Assembly (NCBI GenBank): GCA_002328075.1 | Contig: DCVT01000056.1 | Location: 33,940 to 97,939, forward strand | Length of the DNA stretch: 64,000 bases | Source: Anaerolineales bacterium UBA2181 | GTDB lineage: Bacteria; Chloroflexota; Anaerolineae; Promineifilales; UBA4811 | Reading direction: 5' to 3' | In this document: piece after piece, positions 35,848-45,195 of the stretch | Layout of the letters: each line of letters starts with the position of its first letter | Position numbering within the stretch: position 1 is the first letter of the stretch | The notes under the pieces: generated by a model | Seen by the model: only the letters and a program-made list of their open reading frames with translations | The model's database searches: none | Told to the model about the DNA's origin: nothing | Made by a program: the position numbers and the translations under genes

Positions 35848-35853
35848 TATAAT
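35848..35853 (+). promoter_or_regulatory. Candidate -10 box of the lipoamide dehydrogenase gene
   Basis: TATAAT 60 bases before the lpd ATG; no good -35. Confidence 0.35.
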
Positions 35854-35912
35854 ACGGATTCGGTGGTGTGTTTTGGGCGGCGCGCATTGACAATAGGAGA
35901 GTTTGGACATCC

Positions 35913-37322
35913 ATGAACGACCCGAAGCATGACGTGACGGTAATAGGGGCGGGTCCGGCCGGTTATGTGGCTGCCATCCGCGCGGCACAACTTGGGCTTC
36001 GCGTAGTGATTGTCGAGCGACAGTATTGGGGTGGGGTATGCCTAAACGTGGGTTGCATTCCGACGAAGGCGCTACTCAAGAACGCCGAGGTGGCGAACCT
36101 GCTACAACACCGCGGACGCGAATTCGGCTTTTCGTTTGACAACCTGCAATTGGACTACCGTGTGGCGCACGAACGGAGCCGACAGGTTTCGGGCCGTTTG
36201 GTCAAGGGCGTCCAGACTCTGATGAGTGCCAATGGCATTACGGTCTTGGAGGGTGTAGCCACCATCCTCACCCCCAATCAGGTTGCGGTCGAGATGTCGG
36301 ATGGCAGCAAGGACATTGTGGAAACAAAGAACATCATTGTGGCCACAGGGGCGCGGCCACGGAGCATTCCGGGGGTGACCATTGACGGAGACAAGGTCAT
36401 CACCTACACCGAGGGCATCTTGGCATCGACTCTACCCCGATCGATTATCATTATTGGCGGTGGTCCGATTGGGGTGGAATTCGGGTACATCTGGCGCAAT
36501 TATGGCGTGGAAGTGACCATTGTGGAGATGTTGGATCGGCTGTTGCCGCTGGAGGATGCCGAGTTGGGCGCCGTGTTGGACCGGGCATATCGACGTCTGA
36601 AGGTGAAGGTGGTCACTGGTGCCCGTGTGGAGGGAATCGTGACCGACGCTGATGGGGTGAAGGTCATAGCCCGCCGCGGGGAGACTGAAGAGACCCTGAC
36701 CGCCGAGAAAGCTATGGTGGCGGTCAGTTTTCAGCCGAACGTAGAGGGCATCGGCCTGGAGAATGCAGGCGTGCAGTTGACCCAGCGCGGTGGATTCATC
36801 CAGGTCGATGACCGGATGCGCACCAACGTGCCCTCGATCTACGCGGTGGGGGACGTGACGGGCATGTTGATGCTGGCGCACGTTGGATCGGCAATGGGCC
36901 TCGTGGCGGTCGAGGTGATTGCAGGACGCGAACCGGATTCACTGGTGTATGAAATGATGCCGCGCTGTGTCTATTCGCAACCCCAGGTCGCCAGTTTCGG
37001 TTACACCGAGCAATTGGCGCGAGAAAAGGGATACGAACCCAGCGTGGGCCGCTTCTCGTTCCTGGCAAACGGCAAAGCGCTGGGACTGGGCGAGCGGGAA
37101 GGGTTCGTCAAGATCGTCTCGGACGCCAAGACCGGCGAACTGCTGGGCGCCCACATGGTAGGTCCGGATGTGACAGAGCTGCTGCCCGAGCTGACTCTGG
37201 CCCGAATGCAGGAACTGACCGCCGCCGAGATAGCGGCGAACGTGCACGCTCATCCCACCCTCTCCGAGGTGGTGATGGAGGCGGCGCACGCGGTGGAGGG
37301 CAAGGCAATACATGCCGTCTGA
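35913..37322 (+). CDS. lpdA: Dihydrolipoyl dehydrogenase
   Basis: A 469-residue FAD disulfide reductase (E3). FAD motif VIGAGPAGYVAAIRAAQLG, redox pair GGVCLNVGCIPTKALL, NAD motif IIIGGGPIGVEFGYIW, YAVGDVTGMLMLAHVGSAMG, and the C-terminal catalytic pair HAHPTLSEVVMEAAHAVEG. It reoxidises lipoamide in 2-oxoacid dehydrogenase or glycine-cleavage complexes; no E1 or E2 gene is here. The ATG at 35913 starts at the FAD domain. lipA lies 1.5 kb downstream on the same strand. Confidence 0.96.
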   Translation: MNDPKHDVTVIGAGPAGYVAAIRAAQLGLRVVIVERQYWGGVCLNVGCIPTKALLKNAEVANLLQHRGREFGFSFDNLQLDYRVAHERSRQVSGRLVKGVQTLMSANGITVLEGVATILTPNQVAVEMSDGSKDIVETKNIIVATGARPRSIPGVTIDGDKVITYTEGILASTLPRSIIIIGGGPIGVEFGYIWRNYGVEVTIVEMLDRLLPLEDAELGAVLDRAYRRLKVKVVTGARVEGIVTDADGVKVIARRGETEETLTAEKAMVAVSFQPNVEGIGLENAGVQLTQRGGFIQVDDRMRTNVPSIYAVGDVTGMLMLAHVGSAMGLVAVEVIAGREPDSLVYEMMPRCVYSQPQVASFGYTEQLAREKGYEPSVGRFSFLANGKALGLGEREGFVKIVSDAKTGELLGAHMVGPDVTELLPELTLARMQELTAAEIAANVHAHPTLSEVVMEAAHAVEGKAIHAV

Positions 37323-37353
37323 CGGCGGCGTCACAGCGTGAAAGGAGCGCGAA

Positions 37354-38001
37354 ATGGGTTACGTGGAGAGTCTGATGGGGCGGAACGAGCGTGTTGTCTT
37401 TACGACCCGCCAGAACTGGCATCGGCTCTTGGTGCCGAGCCTGGGCTCCGTGGCGGCCATTGTGTTGCTGGTGGTGGCCGGTTCCGTGTTGTACCCGGTT
37501 ACGGCCGGGCTGAGCATGGTTGGCGCCGTAGTGCTGTCATTGGTGCCGTTAGGTCTGCTTGTCCAGCGTCTCCTGTGGTGGTGGAATGAAAAGTACATTG
37601 TCACCAATCGACGCGTGGTCCAGATCGAAGGAATCCTGGAAAAGCACGTGATCGACTCCTCGCTGGAAAAGGTCAACGATGTGGTGCTGCGCCAATCGGC
37701 GCTGGGCCGGGTGCTGGATTATGGTGATATTGAGATTCTTACGGGCAGTGAGATAGGCGTCAATAAGCTAAAGAACATCTTTCGGCCGATCCGGTTCAAG
37801 ACCGAGATGCTGAATCAGAAAGAATCGATGGGCGAGATTGATGCCTTTGAGAGCCGCGCCAAACGGACCTTGAGTAGTGAGGCACCCACGGCGGGCGATG
37901 TCCCGGAGCTCATAGCCGAACTGGACGAGCTGCGGCAGAAGGGCATCCTGACGGTCGAGGAGTTTGAGCGCAAGAAACGGCAGCTGCTAGACCGAATCTA
38001 G
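37354..38001 (+). CDS. PH-domain membrane protein with C-terminal SHOCT motif
   Basis: A 215-residue protein. Two N-terminal membrane helices (about 28-70) are followed by a bacterial PH-like domain (YIVTNRRVVQIEGILEKHVIDSSLEKVNDVVLRQ in part), a linker, and a SHOCT helix at the end (LIAELDELRQKGILTVEEFERKK). Such proteins are common membrane-associated oligomerising proteins of unknown task. AAAGGAGCG precedes the ATG. Starts the run that continues through parB. Confidence 0.9.
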   Translation: MGYVESLMGRNERVVFTTRQNWHRLLVPSLGSVAAIVLLVVAGSVLYPVTAGLSMVGAVVLSLVPLGLLVQRLLWWWNEKYIVTNRRVVQIEGILEKHVIDSSLEKVNDVVLRQSALGRVLDYGDIEILTGSEIGVNKLKNIFRPIRFKTEMLNQKESMGEIDAFESRAKRTLSSEAPTAGDVPELIAELDELRQKGILTVEEFERKKRQLLDRI

Positions 38002-38014
38002 GGCAGGCACCGTA

Positions 38015-38824
38015 ATGGGAGTACCGTGTGACCTCCACGTCCACACGCGATTTTCGGCCGACAGCCGGGCCGAGATGTGTGATGTCTGTCGGCAGGCGAT
38101 TGCGTGTGGCCTGACAGAAATCGCGTTCACCGAGCACGTGGACCTGATGCCAGCGGATGCTGGCTATGGCCATTTTCGGCCCGGCGCGTTTATGGCGGAG
38201 GTGAACCGCTGTCGGACCTGTTTTGGGGACCAGCTCCGAATTCTGGCTGGAGTAGAGGTAGGGGAGCCTCACCGGTTCCCGGCAGAGGTGAAGGCGCTTC
38301 TGGAGAGTTATCCGTTTGACCTGGTGATCGGGTCGCTGCATTGGGTCGGTGAGGAGCCTATCTTTCTTCCGCCCGCCTATTACGACCGGCGGCCCCCGGC
38401 GCAGGCTTTCGGCGACTATTTTGCCGAGTTGGCGGTCCTGTGCCAGGCGGGCGGCTTTGATGTGCTGGGTCACCTGGACGTGATCAAACGGTACTGCCCG
38501 GACCCGGCCTATGAGGTTTGGCAGTATGAGCAAGCCATCCGGTTGGCGCTGCAGGCACTGGTGGAGCACGGGATTGCGCTAGAGATCAACACCTCAACCC
38601 TGTGCCGGCTGCTAGCGCAGAGCTCGCCTGACGAGACGGTAGTGCGGTGGTACCGGGAGATGGGCGGCGAACGCTTGACCTTTGGATCGGACGCCCATGC
38701 GCCGGAGCGACTGACCGCGGGTTGGGAACATGCCGTCCGGTTGGCCCGCCAGACGGGGTTCTCTCACTGGACGTCGTTTCGGGGCCGGTCGCCGCATGAC
38801 CTGCCCCTGGAAAACGGGTTATGA
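38015..38824 (+). CDS. PHP-domain phosphoesterase (histidinol-phosphatase HisJ-like)
   Basis: A 269-residue PHP metallohydrolase. N-terminal DLHVHTRFSADSRAEM, then AFTEHVDL, HWVGEEPIF, DVLGHLDVIKRY and a final FGSDAHAPERL supply the metal-binding His/Asp set. This matches HisJ-type histidinol phosphatases, though other small phosphoesters are possible. Its TGA overlaps the ATG of lipA (ATGA). Confidence 0.9.
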   Translation: MGVPCDLHVHTRFSADSRAEMCDVCRQAIACGLTEIAFTEHVDLMPADAGYGHFRPGAFMAEVNRCRTCFGDQLRILAGVEVGEPHRFPAEVKALLESYPFDLVIGSLHWVGEEPIFLPPAYYDRRPPAQAFGDYFAELAVLCQAGGFDVLGHLDVIKRYCPDPAYEVWQYEQAIRLALQALVEHGIALEINTSTLCRLLAQSSPDETVVRWYREMGGERLTFGSDAHAPERLTAGWEHAVRLARQTGFSHWTSFRGRSPHDLPLENGL

Positions 38825-39762
38825 AGCAAGGAAACGTGGTTACCCCCGTCTCGCGGTTGTCACGTCGGCCGCCGTGGATCACTGTACGGGCTCCCGGCGG
38901 CGATGGGTACGAGTCAATTCGCCGGCTGATGCGGAGCAAGTCGCTACACACGGTGTGTGAAGAGGCGCACTGCCCCAACATGGCGGTTTGTTGGGGTACT
39001 CTGGGCACTGCGACGTTCATGATCCTGGGTGACGTGTGCACCCGGAGTTGCCGTTTTTGCGATGTCCGGACCGGCAAGCCCGGACCGGTTGATTGGGAAG
39101 AGCCGGAACGCGTGGCGCAGGCGGTTAAAGCTATGGACTTGCGCCACGTAGTTATCACCTCCGTTAACCGTGATGACCGGGAGGATGGCGGGGCACCGGT
39201 TTTCACTGAGGTCATCCGGCGCGTCCGTAGGGTGCAGGCTGGGTGCTCGGTGGAGGTGCTGATACCGGATTTCAAGGGTAATATTGATGCGCTGGCCCTG
39301 GTCATGGACGCGCAGCCAGACATTCTAAACCACAATGTGGAGACGGTTCGGCGGCTTTTTCGGCTTGTCCAACCGCAGGACCGCTACGAGTGGGCGCAGG
39401 CCACGCTGTGCAACGCCAAGCGCCTGGCGCCAGATAGTGTCACCAAGTCCGGGATCATGGTGGGTCTGGGTGAAACCACTGAAGAGGTCCTAGAGACCAT
39501 GCGGGATTTGCGCGCGTGGGGAGTGGACATCCTGACCATTGGTCAATACCTTCAACCCACCCGAGCACACCGGCCGATTTCCCGGTATTATGAACCAGCC
39601 GAGTTCGAGCAGTTCAAGCGGCTGGGGCTAGAGATGGGTTTTCGCTGGGTGGAGAGCGGTCCCTTGGTGCGCAGTAGCTACAACGCCGAGGCCCAAGCGG
39701 ATGCGTTATCGCAGTGGCACCGACCGGGTGCTTTTCCGGCGTTGCCGGTTGGGGAGGAGTAA
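38821..39762 (+). CDS. lipA: Lipoyl synthase
   Basis: A 313-residue radical-SAM enzyme that inserts two sulfurs into protein-bound octanoyl groups. The auxiliary cluster motif is CEEAHCPNMAVC and the radical-SAM cluster CTRSCRFCDV; a C-terminal SSYNAE (in RSSYNAEAQ) holds the auxiliary-cluster serine. GLGET and LTIGQYLQPTRAHRP are typical. Overlaps the PHP gene by four bases. lipB is not in the window. Confidence 0.97.
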   Translation: MKQGNVVTPVSRLSRRPPWITVRAPGGDGYESIRRLMRSKSLHTVCEEAHCPNMAVCWGTLGTATFMILGDVCTRSCRFCDVRTGKPGPVDWEEPERVAQAVKAMDLRHVVITSVNRDDREDGGAPVFTEVIRRVRRVQAGCSVEVLIPDFKGNIDALALVMDAQPDILNHNVETVRRLFRLVQPQDRYEWAQATLCNAKRLAPDSVTKSGIMVGLGETTEEVLETMRDLRAWGVDILTIGQYLQPTRAHRPISRYYEPAEFEQFKRLGLEMGFRWVESGPLVRSSYNAEAQADALSQWHRPGAFPALPVGEE

Positions 39763-39765
39763 ACT

Positions 39766-40650
39766 TTGTCCACCCTCGCCGGCAGAGCTGAACATGATCA
39801 GGCTGGCTCCTCGCAGATGGCCGGTTGTGATTACGTGTGCATCGGGCACGTGACCCGCGACCTCCGGCCGGGTGGCTATTCGTGGGGTGGCACGGTTACC
39901 TACAGCGCGCGGACGGCGCAGGCGCTGGGGTGCCGGCCGGCGGTGGTCACCAGGGCGGAAAGCCAGCTGGACTTGACGCCTGCCCTGGGACTGATTCCGG
40001 TCCACCGGTTGGATTCGGCCGCCACGACCACGTTCGAAAACACGTACGGTCCGGTTGGGCGCCGGCAGAAGCTGCTGGCATGGGCCGGCCGGATTTCCGC
40101 GGCAGATCTGCCGCAAGCGTGTCGAGCCGCCCCGGTGATTCACCTGGCGCCTGTCGCACAGGAGGTGGATAGCGCGCTGATTGGGCTCTTGACCGGGTCA
40201 GTCATCGGGCTGACGCCACAGGGTTGGCACCGCCGATGGGATGATTCGGGGACGGTCAGCTTTGCAGCTTGGCCAGAGGCAGCGGAGGTTCTTCCGTTGG
40301 CGACGGCGGTGATTGTCAGCCGGGAGGACATTACCGACCAGGCAAGCTGGGAAATCTATCGTCAGTGTGCGCATTTGCTGGTTGTCACCGACGGAGCGGC
40401 CGGCTGCGAGGTGAGCACTGGCGGGAAAACCCGGTGGTTCCGGACAACGCCGGTGGTAGAGACCGATCCGACTGGCGTAGGAGACGTCTTTGCCGCGGCT
40501 TTTTTTGTTCGGTTGTGGGAGACGGGAGGCGATGCGTGGGCGGCGGCCCGATTCGCTACTCGGATTGCCGCGCCGACGGTGGCCCGGCCGGGTTTGGCAG
40601 GGATACCGATGCCCGATGAGGTCGCGACTGCCCGGGCAGAGGTAGCATGA
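39766..40650 (+). CDS. PfkB-family carbohydrate/nucleoside kinase
   Basis: A 294-residue ribokinase-like protein. The C-terminal signature DPTGVGDVFAAAFFVRL contains the catalytic Asp. The usual N-terminal GG motif is present as GGTVTYSARTAQALG. The substrate is unknown. A TTG start fits the GGAGGAG ribosome site eight bases upstream; an ATG 18 codons in is the alternative. Its stop overlaps the parA ATG (four bases). Confidence 0.88.
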   Translation: MSTLAGRAEHDQAGSSQMAGCDYVCIGHVTRDLRPGGYSWGGTVTYSARTAQALGCRPAVVTRAESQLDLTPALGLIPVHRLDSAATTTFENTYGPVGRRQKLLAWAGRISAADLPQACRAAPVIHLAPVAQEVDSALIGLLTGSVIGLTPQGWHRRWDDSGTVSFAAWPEAAEVLPLATAVIVSREDITDQASWEIYRQCAHLLVVTDGAAGCEVSTGGKTRWFRTTPVVETDPTGVGDVFAAAFFVRLWETGGDAWAAARFATRIAAPTVARPGLAGIPMPDEVATARAEVA

Positions 40651-41441
40651 CGCGGATCTATGCGATGGCCAATCAGAAAGGCGGGGTCGGCAAGACAACC
40701 ACCGCCATCAACCTGGGCGCCTATCTGGCGGCGCGTGGCCTCCGGGTTCTTTTGGTAGACGTGGACCCTCAGGCGAACGCGACCTCAAGCCTGGGACTGG
40801 ACAAGAATCAGGTCTCGGCCACGGTGTATCGGTCGCTCATCGATGAAGTGAGCCTGGCCGACTCGGTGTTGCAGAACCCTCGGTTCAAACTGGCTCTGGT
40901 CCCCAGCAATCCCCAGTTGGCGGGGGCTGAGGTCGAGCTGGTCGGCCTGTTGGGGCGCGAGTACCGGTTGCTCCGCGCCATTCAAACGGTGGTGACGCGG
41001 TTCGATTACATATTGCTGGACTGCCCCCCGAGCCTGGGTCTGTTGACGATCAACGCCCTGGTGGCAGCACAGCATGGTGTCATCATTCCGGTGCAATGTG
41101 AGTATCTGGCGCTGGAGGGGCTGACGCAGCTGACGCAGACCCTGGACCTGGTGAGAAAACACCTGAATCCCAAGCTGCGTATTCGCGGGCTGCTTTTGAC
41201 CATGTACGACCCGCGCACTAACCTGTCTCAGCAGGTAGTCAGCCAGGTGCGGTCCCATTTTGGCGATCTGGTTTTCCAAACCGTGGTACCGCGCAACGTG
41301 AGGCTCAGCGAAGCGCCGAGTTATGGGGAGCCAGTGTTGTTTTTCGATCCCAAATCGGCCGGAGCGCTGGCTTACCAGGCGTTGGCCGGCGAGTTGGTGC
41401 GGACCGACGACCAGCGACCGGTTTCTGCGCCTGATAGGTAG
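40647..41441 (+). CDS. parA: ParA/Soj chromosome-partitioning ATPase
   Basis: A 264-residue deviant Walker ATPase. Walker A KGGVGKTT carries the signature lysine, then DVDPQANATSSLG and YILLDCPPSLGLLTINAL. No N-terminal DNA-binding domain, so it is the chromosomal Soj type. With ParB it segregates the origin region. Coupled upstream to the PfkB gene and four bases from parB. Confidence 0.95.
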   Translation: MTRIYAMANQKGGVGKTTTAINLGAYLAARGLRVLLVDVDPQANATSSLGLDKNQVSATVYRSLIDEVSLADSVLQNPRFKLALVPSNPQLAGAEVELVGLLGREYRLLRAIQTVVTRFDYILLDCPPSLGLLTINALVAAQHGVIIPVQCEYLALEGLTQLTQTLDLVRKHLNPKLRIRGLLLTMYDPRTNLSQQVVSQVRSHFGDLVFQTVVPRNVRLSEAPSYGEPVLFFDPKSAGALAYQALAGELVRTDDQRPVSAPDR

Positions 41442-41445
41442 ACAG

Positions 41446-42324
41446 ATGAGCAAGCGAAGCGGGTTGGGCAAAGGGTTGGATGCGCTGATACCGCCGGACG
41501 GAGCACTGGCGGCCGGGCAGTGGGGAGCCGCGGAGCCGCTCCCCGATGGGGGAATCCAGACCGTGCCGGTGGACCTGGTCGATCCCAATCCTCGTCAGCC
41601 GCGCGCTCCCATGGATGAGGGCAAGCTGGCGGAACTGGCTGCATCAATTCGCGAGCATGGGGTGATCCAACCCATCCTGGTTACTCGGGTTGGAGGGCGT
41701 TATCAACTGATTGCCGGCGAAAGAAGGTGGCGAGCAGCCCGCCTCGCCGGATTGGCGGAGGTATCTGCTCTTGTGAGGGAGGCGACCTCTCAACAGATGC
41801 TCGAGCTGGCGCTGGTGGAAAACGTGCAGCGGGCGGACCTGAACGTGCTGGAAGAGGCGACTGCGTATCGGCACCTGATGGATGATTTCGGTCTGACCCA
41901 GGAGCAGGTGGCTGAGAGGGTGGGCAAGAGCCGGCCGGCGGTGGGCAACGTGGTTCGGTTGCTGGGCCTTACGCACTCGGTCCAGGCGGCGCTCTTGGAC
42001 GGCCGAATCGCCGAAGGTCATGGGCGCGCGTTGTTGCGCTTGCTGACGGGCGAAGCCCAGGCAGCGGCACTGGATGCCGTCCTGCGCCAGCACCTCTCGG
42101 TGCGCCAGACTGAGGCGCTGGTGGACCGTCTGTTGGGCAAACAGCCCGTGAGGCAGCGCGAGCCGGTTCGGCCTGAGATTCTAGCGGTTGAGGACCGTTT
42201 GCGCCGGCGTTTGGGCACTCGGGTCGAGGTCAACCACGGCCAGAAGGGTGGGAGGATTGTCATCCACTACTACTCGGACGAGGAGCTGGAGGCGATTCTT
42301 GAGCAGATGGGGGCGATTGACTGA
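41446..42324 (+). CDS. parB: ParB/Spo0J partition protein
   Basis: A 292-residue ParB. It begins MSKRSGLGKGLDALIP. The CTPase/N-terminal domain has NPRQPR, the helper motif GERRWRAARLAGL and ALVENVQRADLN. The helix-turn-helix (LTQEQVAERVGKSRPAVGN) reads parS, and a C-terminal dimer domain follows. The ATG at 41446 lies four bases after the parA stop. No parS-like palindrome was noticed in the window. Confidence 0.95.
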   Translation: MSKRSGLGKGLDALIPPDGALAAGQWGAAEPLPDGGIQTVPVDLVDPNPRQPRAPMDEGKLAELAASIREHGVIQPILVTRVGGRYQLIAGERRWRAARLAGLAEVSALVREATSQQMLELALVENVQRADLNVLEEATAYRHLMDDFGLTQEQVAERVGKSRPAVGNVVRLLGLTHSVQAALLDGRIAEGHGRALLRLLTGEAQAAALDAVLRQHLSVRQTEALVDRLLGKQPVRQREPVRPEILAVEDRLRRRLGTRVEVNHGQKGGRIVIHYYSDEELEAILEQMGAID

Positions 42325-42447
42325 CTTGAATAGGCAGGCAGCGGCGGGACGTACCGCACATCTGCGTATCGGCCGGCTGATTCGCAGCAGGCTTGAACTC
42401 GGTCGGCTCTGGCTAGGTGGACGCAGGTAAAAGAAGGGTAATCCCGG

Positions 42448-43035
42448 ATGCTACCGAACCACGCGGACCAATCTGCGGGCAAAGTGACCATTGTGTCGGT
42501 GGACGTAGAGACTGCCGGCCCGGTGCCCAGCCAGTATCCGCTGCTGGCCATTGGCGCCTGCACGCTCGGGTCGCCGCGCGAGACCTTTTACGTGGAGCTC
42601 AAACCGGATCGGCCGAGGTCGGTGCCGTCGGCGGTCAGCATCAGTGGACTATCGCTGAGTGAACTTGAGCTAGCCGGTCTGGAGCCGGCGCTGGCGATGG
42701 CGCAGTTTGAGCAATGGCTGGAGCGAGTGACCCTACCCGGTCAGCGCCCGCTCATGGCTGCCTATAACGCACCGTTTGATTGGATGTTCGTGGCCGACTA
42801 TTTCCACCGCTACCTGGGCCGAAATCCGTTGGGACACGCAGCGCTGGATATCAAATCGTTCTTGATGGGTGCTACCGGGGTGTCGTGGCCTGAGACCAGC
42901 ATGGCTTTCATAGCGCCCCGCTTTTTGGGAAAGGCCGACCTTGTTCATCATGGGCTGCAGGACGCGCTGGATCAGGCTGACATACTGACTGCGCTGATGC
43001 AGCCACCATTTAGAAAGGATGCAACGGATGAGTGA
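42448..43035 (+). CDS. DEDDh-type 3'-5' exonuclease
   Basis: A 195-residue DnaQ-fold exonuclease. Exo I is VDVETAG, Exo II YNAPFDWMFV, and Exo III is HHGLQDALDQADI with the DEDDh His. Similar to RNase T/DNA polymerase epsilon-type domains acting on DNA or RNA ends. Overlaps the next gene by eight bases. Confidence 0.88.
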   Translation: MLPNHADQSAGKVTIVSVDVETAGPVPSQYPLLAIGACTLGSPRETFYVELKPDRPRSVPSAVSISGLSLSELELAGLEPALAMAQFEQWLERVTLPGQRPLMAAYNAPFDWMFVADYFHRYLGRNPLGHAALDIKSFLMGATGVSWPETSMAFIAPRFLGKADLVHHGLQDALDQADILTALMQPPFRKDATDE

Positions 43036-44356
43036 ACCTTCGGGAAAAAACGCTGGGGCGGATCTGCGGCGCATCATCGAATCGGCTCACCGGCTGGGGG
43101 TGGAGATCGACGAGGAGGAGGCGCTACAGTGGTTGGCTGCCATGGCAGCCAGTCATCCGGGAGACGACAACGTGGTGATGGATGTGCGGTCGGGGGTTTT
43201 TGGGCACCGGGTTACCATGCTGGATTTCAGTTCGCAAGACCTAGCTCACTTTCGGCAGTTGGGCCAGCTTGTCGAGTTCCAGGACCGGCCAGGCGTGGTA
43301 GAGACCGCACTGGCGCTCTCGGGTTCAGCGGCCCAGTCGAAAATCCAGACCTATCCCGGAGATGCTGACTATTTCGAGCGCGTGAACATCAGAGCCGACA
43401 GCCGGGAGCAGGCGTGCCGCATCCTGGCCGATTTGATGCGCGAAAAGGCGCAGAGTACGCTGCGGGGTGATACTTTTCAACTGATCGAGGTCAAATTCGG
43501 CAACTACCCGCAGGACACCGTCGTAGCTGAGCGGCTGAACCGAGTTGGTTCGCCAGTATCGTGGACTCCCGAGCAGATCCTGGCGGGCCGAATCGAGGGC
43601 GAAAGCCCGGATGGCGACCCGTTGGTGGTAAAGTGGGATCAGGTGGCTTTGGACCCTGGTTGGTGCAAGCTGGACTGGGTGGTGGCCGATGCCAACCGAG
43701 GGCAACTGGCTAACGCGAGCAACATGCTCGACGTCACCTGGGAGGCTCCCGATGGAACCATAACGCCGTTGGATGGTTATCTGGATCCATATTTCCAGGA
43801 GGTCTACCTGGAGGCTGAATCCATTCCGCTTTTCTCTAAGCTGGCGCAGCACGTCTCCAGCGATGCGTTGGGGCACTATGTGGAGCAATTGGAGCGCGAG
43901 GTGACCAAGTATGTCACGCGCGACATCAACTATGGCAAGGCGGCCAAGCGCATGTACAACATATTTCGCCTCACCGGCCGCTATGAGGAAGCCGCCTACT
44001 TGCGCGAGCTTTTTGACGAACCCACCACCGTGCTTTATCAGGTCTGGTCGCTGATCCGGACCATTGACGATGCCTTTCGGCCGGGCGAGACATTGTCCAT
44101 GGAGCATGTGCTGGCGCAAGCCGACCGGCTCATCTTGGCGGTGGTCGATGCGTTGGAGGGTGCCAAAGAGGTGGAGATCGTGCGGATGCTACTGCGCCTG
44201 AGAGATAGCCTGACCCGACAAAAGGGCGGGCAGGAATTGAGCGCTGATTGTGAGGCCGCGCGGGCCGAAGTGATTAACCTGGTCAACAACTTTTTCCACG
44301 ACCGGTTGTTGGCGGTTCCGACCATCGGCGCTTACATCGATTCCTTGCAGTCCTAA
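43028..44356 (+). CDS. Uncharacterised protein, possible nucleotidyltransferase fold
   Basis: A 442-residue soluble protein I do not recognise. A stretch near residues 100-125 reads SGSAAQSKIQTYPGDADYF, compatible with the GS...DxD pattern of the nucleotidyltransferase superfamily. An acidic strand (LIEVKFGNYP) follows about 45 residues later, where a third carboxylate would be expected. The C-terminal 170 residues are helical. ATG 43028 (rather than 43019) has AGAAAGGA at good spacing and overlaps the exonuclease stop, so the two are coupled. The enzymatic call is an inference only. Confidence 0.75.
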   Translation: MSEPSGKNAGADLRRIIESAHRLGVEIDEEEALQWLAAMAASHPGDDNVVMDVRSGVFGHRVTMLDFSSQDLAHFRQLGQLVEFQDRPGVVETALALSGSAAQSKIQTYPGDADYFERVNIRADSREQACRILADLMREKAQSTLRGDTFQLIEVKFGNYPQDTVVAERLNRVGSPVSWTPEQILAGRIEGESPDGDPLVVKWDQVALDPGWCKLDWVVADANRGQLANASNMLDVTWEAPDGTITPLDGYLDPYFQEVYLEAESIPLFSKLAQHVSSDALGHYVEQLEREVTKYVTRDINYGKAAKRMYNIFRLTGRYEEAAYLRELFDEPTTVLYQVWSLIRTIDDAFRPGETLSMEHVLAQADRLILAVVDALEGAKEVEIVRMLLRLRDSLTRQKGGQELSADCEAARAEVINLVNNFFHDRLLAVPTIGAYIDSLQS

Positions 44357-44380
44357 AAAGGGGCAGGGTTGCGTCGAACC

Positions 44381-44414
44381 AGCCGCGGCCGGTTTTACCA
44401 AGCCAACCGCGGCT
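44381..44414 (+). terminator. Candidate terminator hairpin
   Basis: AGCCGCGG (44381-44388) pairs with CCGCGGCT (44407-44414), followed by a pyrimidine tract. It lies 25 bases after the stop of the 442-residue protein gene. Confidence 0.35.
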
Positions 44415-44918
44415 GCTTCTTCTCGCAACTGCCTGGCTGATCCCGCGCCTCGTCCCTCTGGCCGGAGTAAGATTCCGGCACCCGCTTCCCTCCGTTTCAA
44501 AGGAGTGCGATTAGTCACGAGAATTGACGCTGTGATTGGACCCCAGAGGGACCTCGCAGCGCCGCCCAGGCCAGCGGTCGTCGGGCATCCGGCTGTAGCC
44601 GTGCTGCACGTGTGATCGATTCGAACCGAGGCGGAATTGCTGATAGTGGGTGGGTTTACAGGCCGGAGGGTGAGGTGGATTCTTCGACTGATGGGTCTGG
44701 ATTGGCGCCACCGGTTTCATGGAGGGGCCACACAGGGCAAGCGGCGCAGTGATTGGTTGGTCGAGCTCAAAAGCGGTGCCCATCGGCCGGCAACAGACGA
44801 ACGGAGGCACCAGGGCGGCTTGGCGCCGTCACGCAAGACGGTTGATATGGTGCTTCAGGCCGCGGTTGGTGCGTGCGAAGGCCCAGGTTGCCTGGATGGC
44901 GTTAATGCCAGCCAGGCG
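44415..44918. other. Intergenic region without recognised gene
   Basis: About 500 bases. Open frames have no ribosome site or motif. A T-loop-like string near 44610 was checked and has no cloverleaf. Nothing else seen. Confidence 0.45.
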
Positions 44919-45068
44919 TCAGACGCTATTAACGATCGTGCTGAACATGTTCCCGACGGAAGGACCCAGCATCGCGAGCACCAATACCACAACCACGGCA
45001 ACCAGCACCAGCACCAAGGAATATTCCATTAGGCCTTGACCCTCTTGTGGGTCCGAAATGAAACGCAT
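44919..45068 (-). CDS. Flp/Fap-type (type IVb) pilin-like small protein
   Basis: A 49-residue protein starting MRFISDPQEGQGLMEYSLVL, followed by a single Val/Leu-rich helix and a short polar end (GPSVGNMFSTIVNSV). The G-Q-G-x-x-E-Y core at the head of the helix is the Flp pilin signature, with processing expected after a Gly and the Glu at +5. None of the tad/rcp assembly genes are nearby, so it is an orphan here. Convergent with, and divergent from, nothing that explains it; msrB lies 130 bases away on the other strand. Confidence 0.75.
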   Translation of the reverse strand: MRFISDPQEGQGLMEYSLVLVLVAVVVVLVLAMLGPSVGNMFSTIVNSV

Positions 45069-45195
45069 ACAGATAATCTCGGAGTGGTACTATGTCAGAC
45101 TGGTTGACGTCTGCTATCATAACACAGAATAGACCTACTGAAACTACTGACGGATGGTACCGGGGTGCTAGTGACCCGGGGGATTTCGTGGAGGT

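Noticed and set aside
40647..42324. parS sites and a nearby replication origin expected beside parAB
   Set aside because: No 16-base parS-like palindrome, DnaA-box cluster, dnaA, gidB or rpmH was noticed.
44590..44640. T-loop-like GATTCGAACC string suggesting a tRNA
   Set aside because: No acceptor, D or anticodon stems can be drawn around it on either strand.
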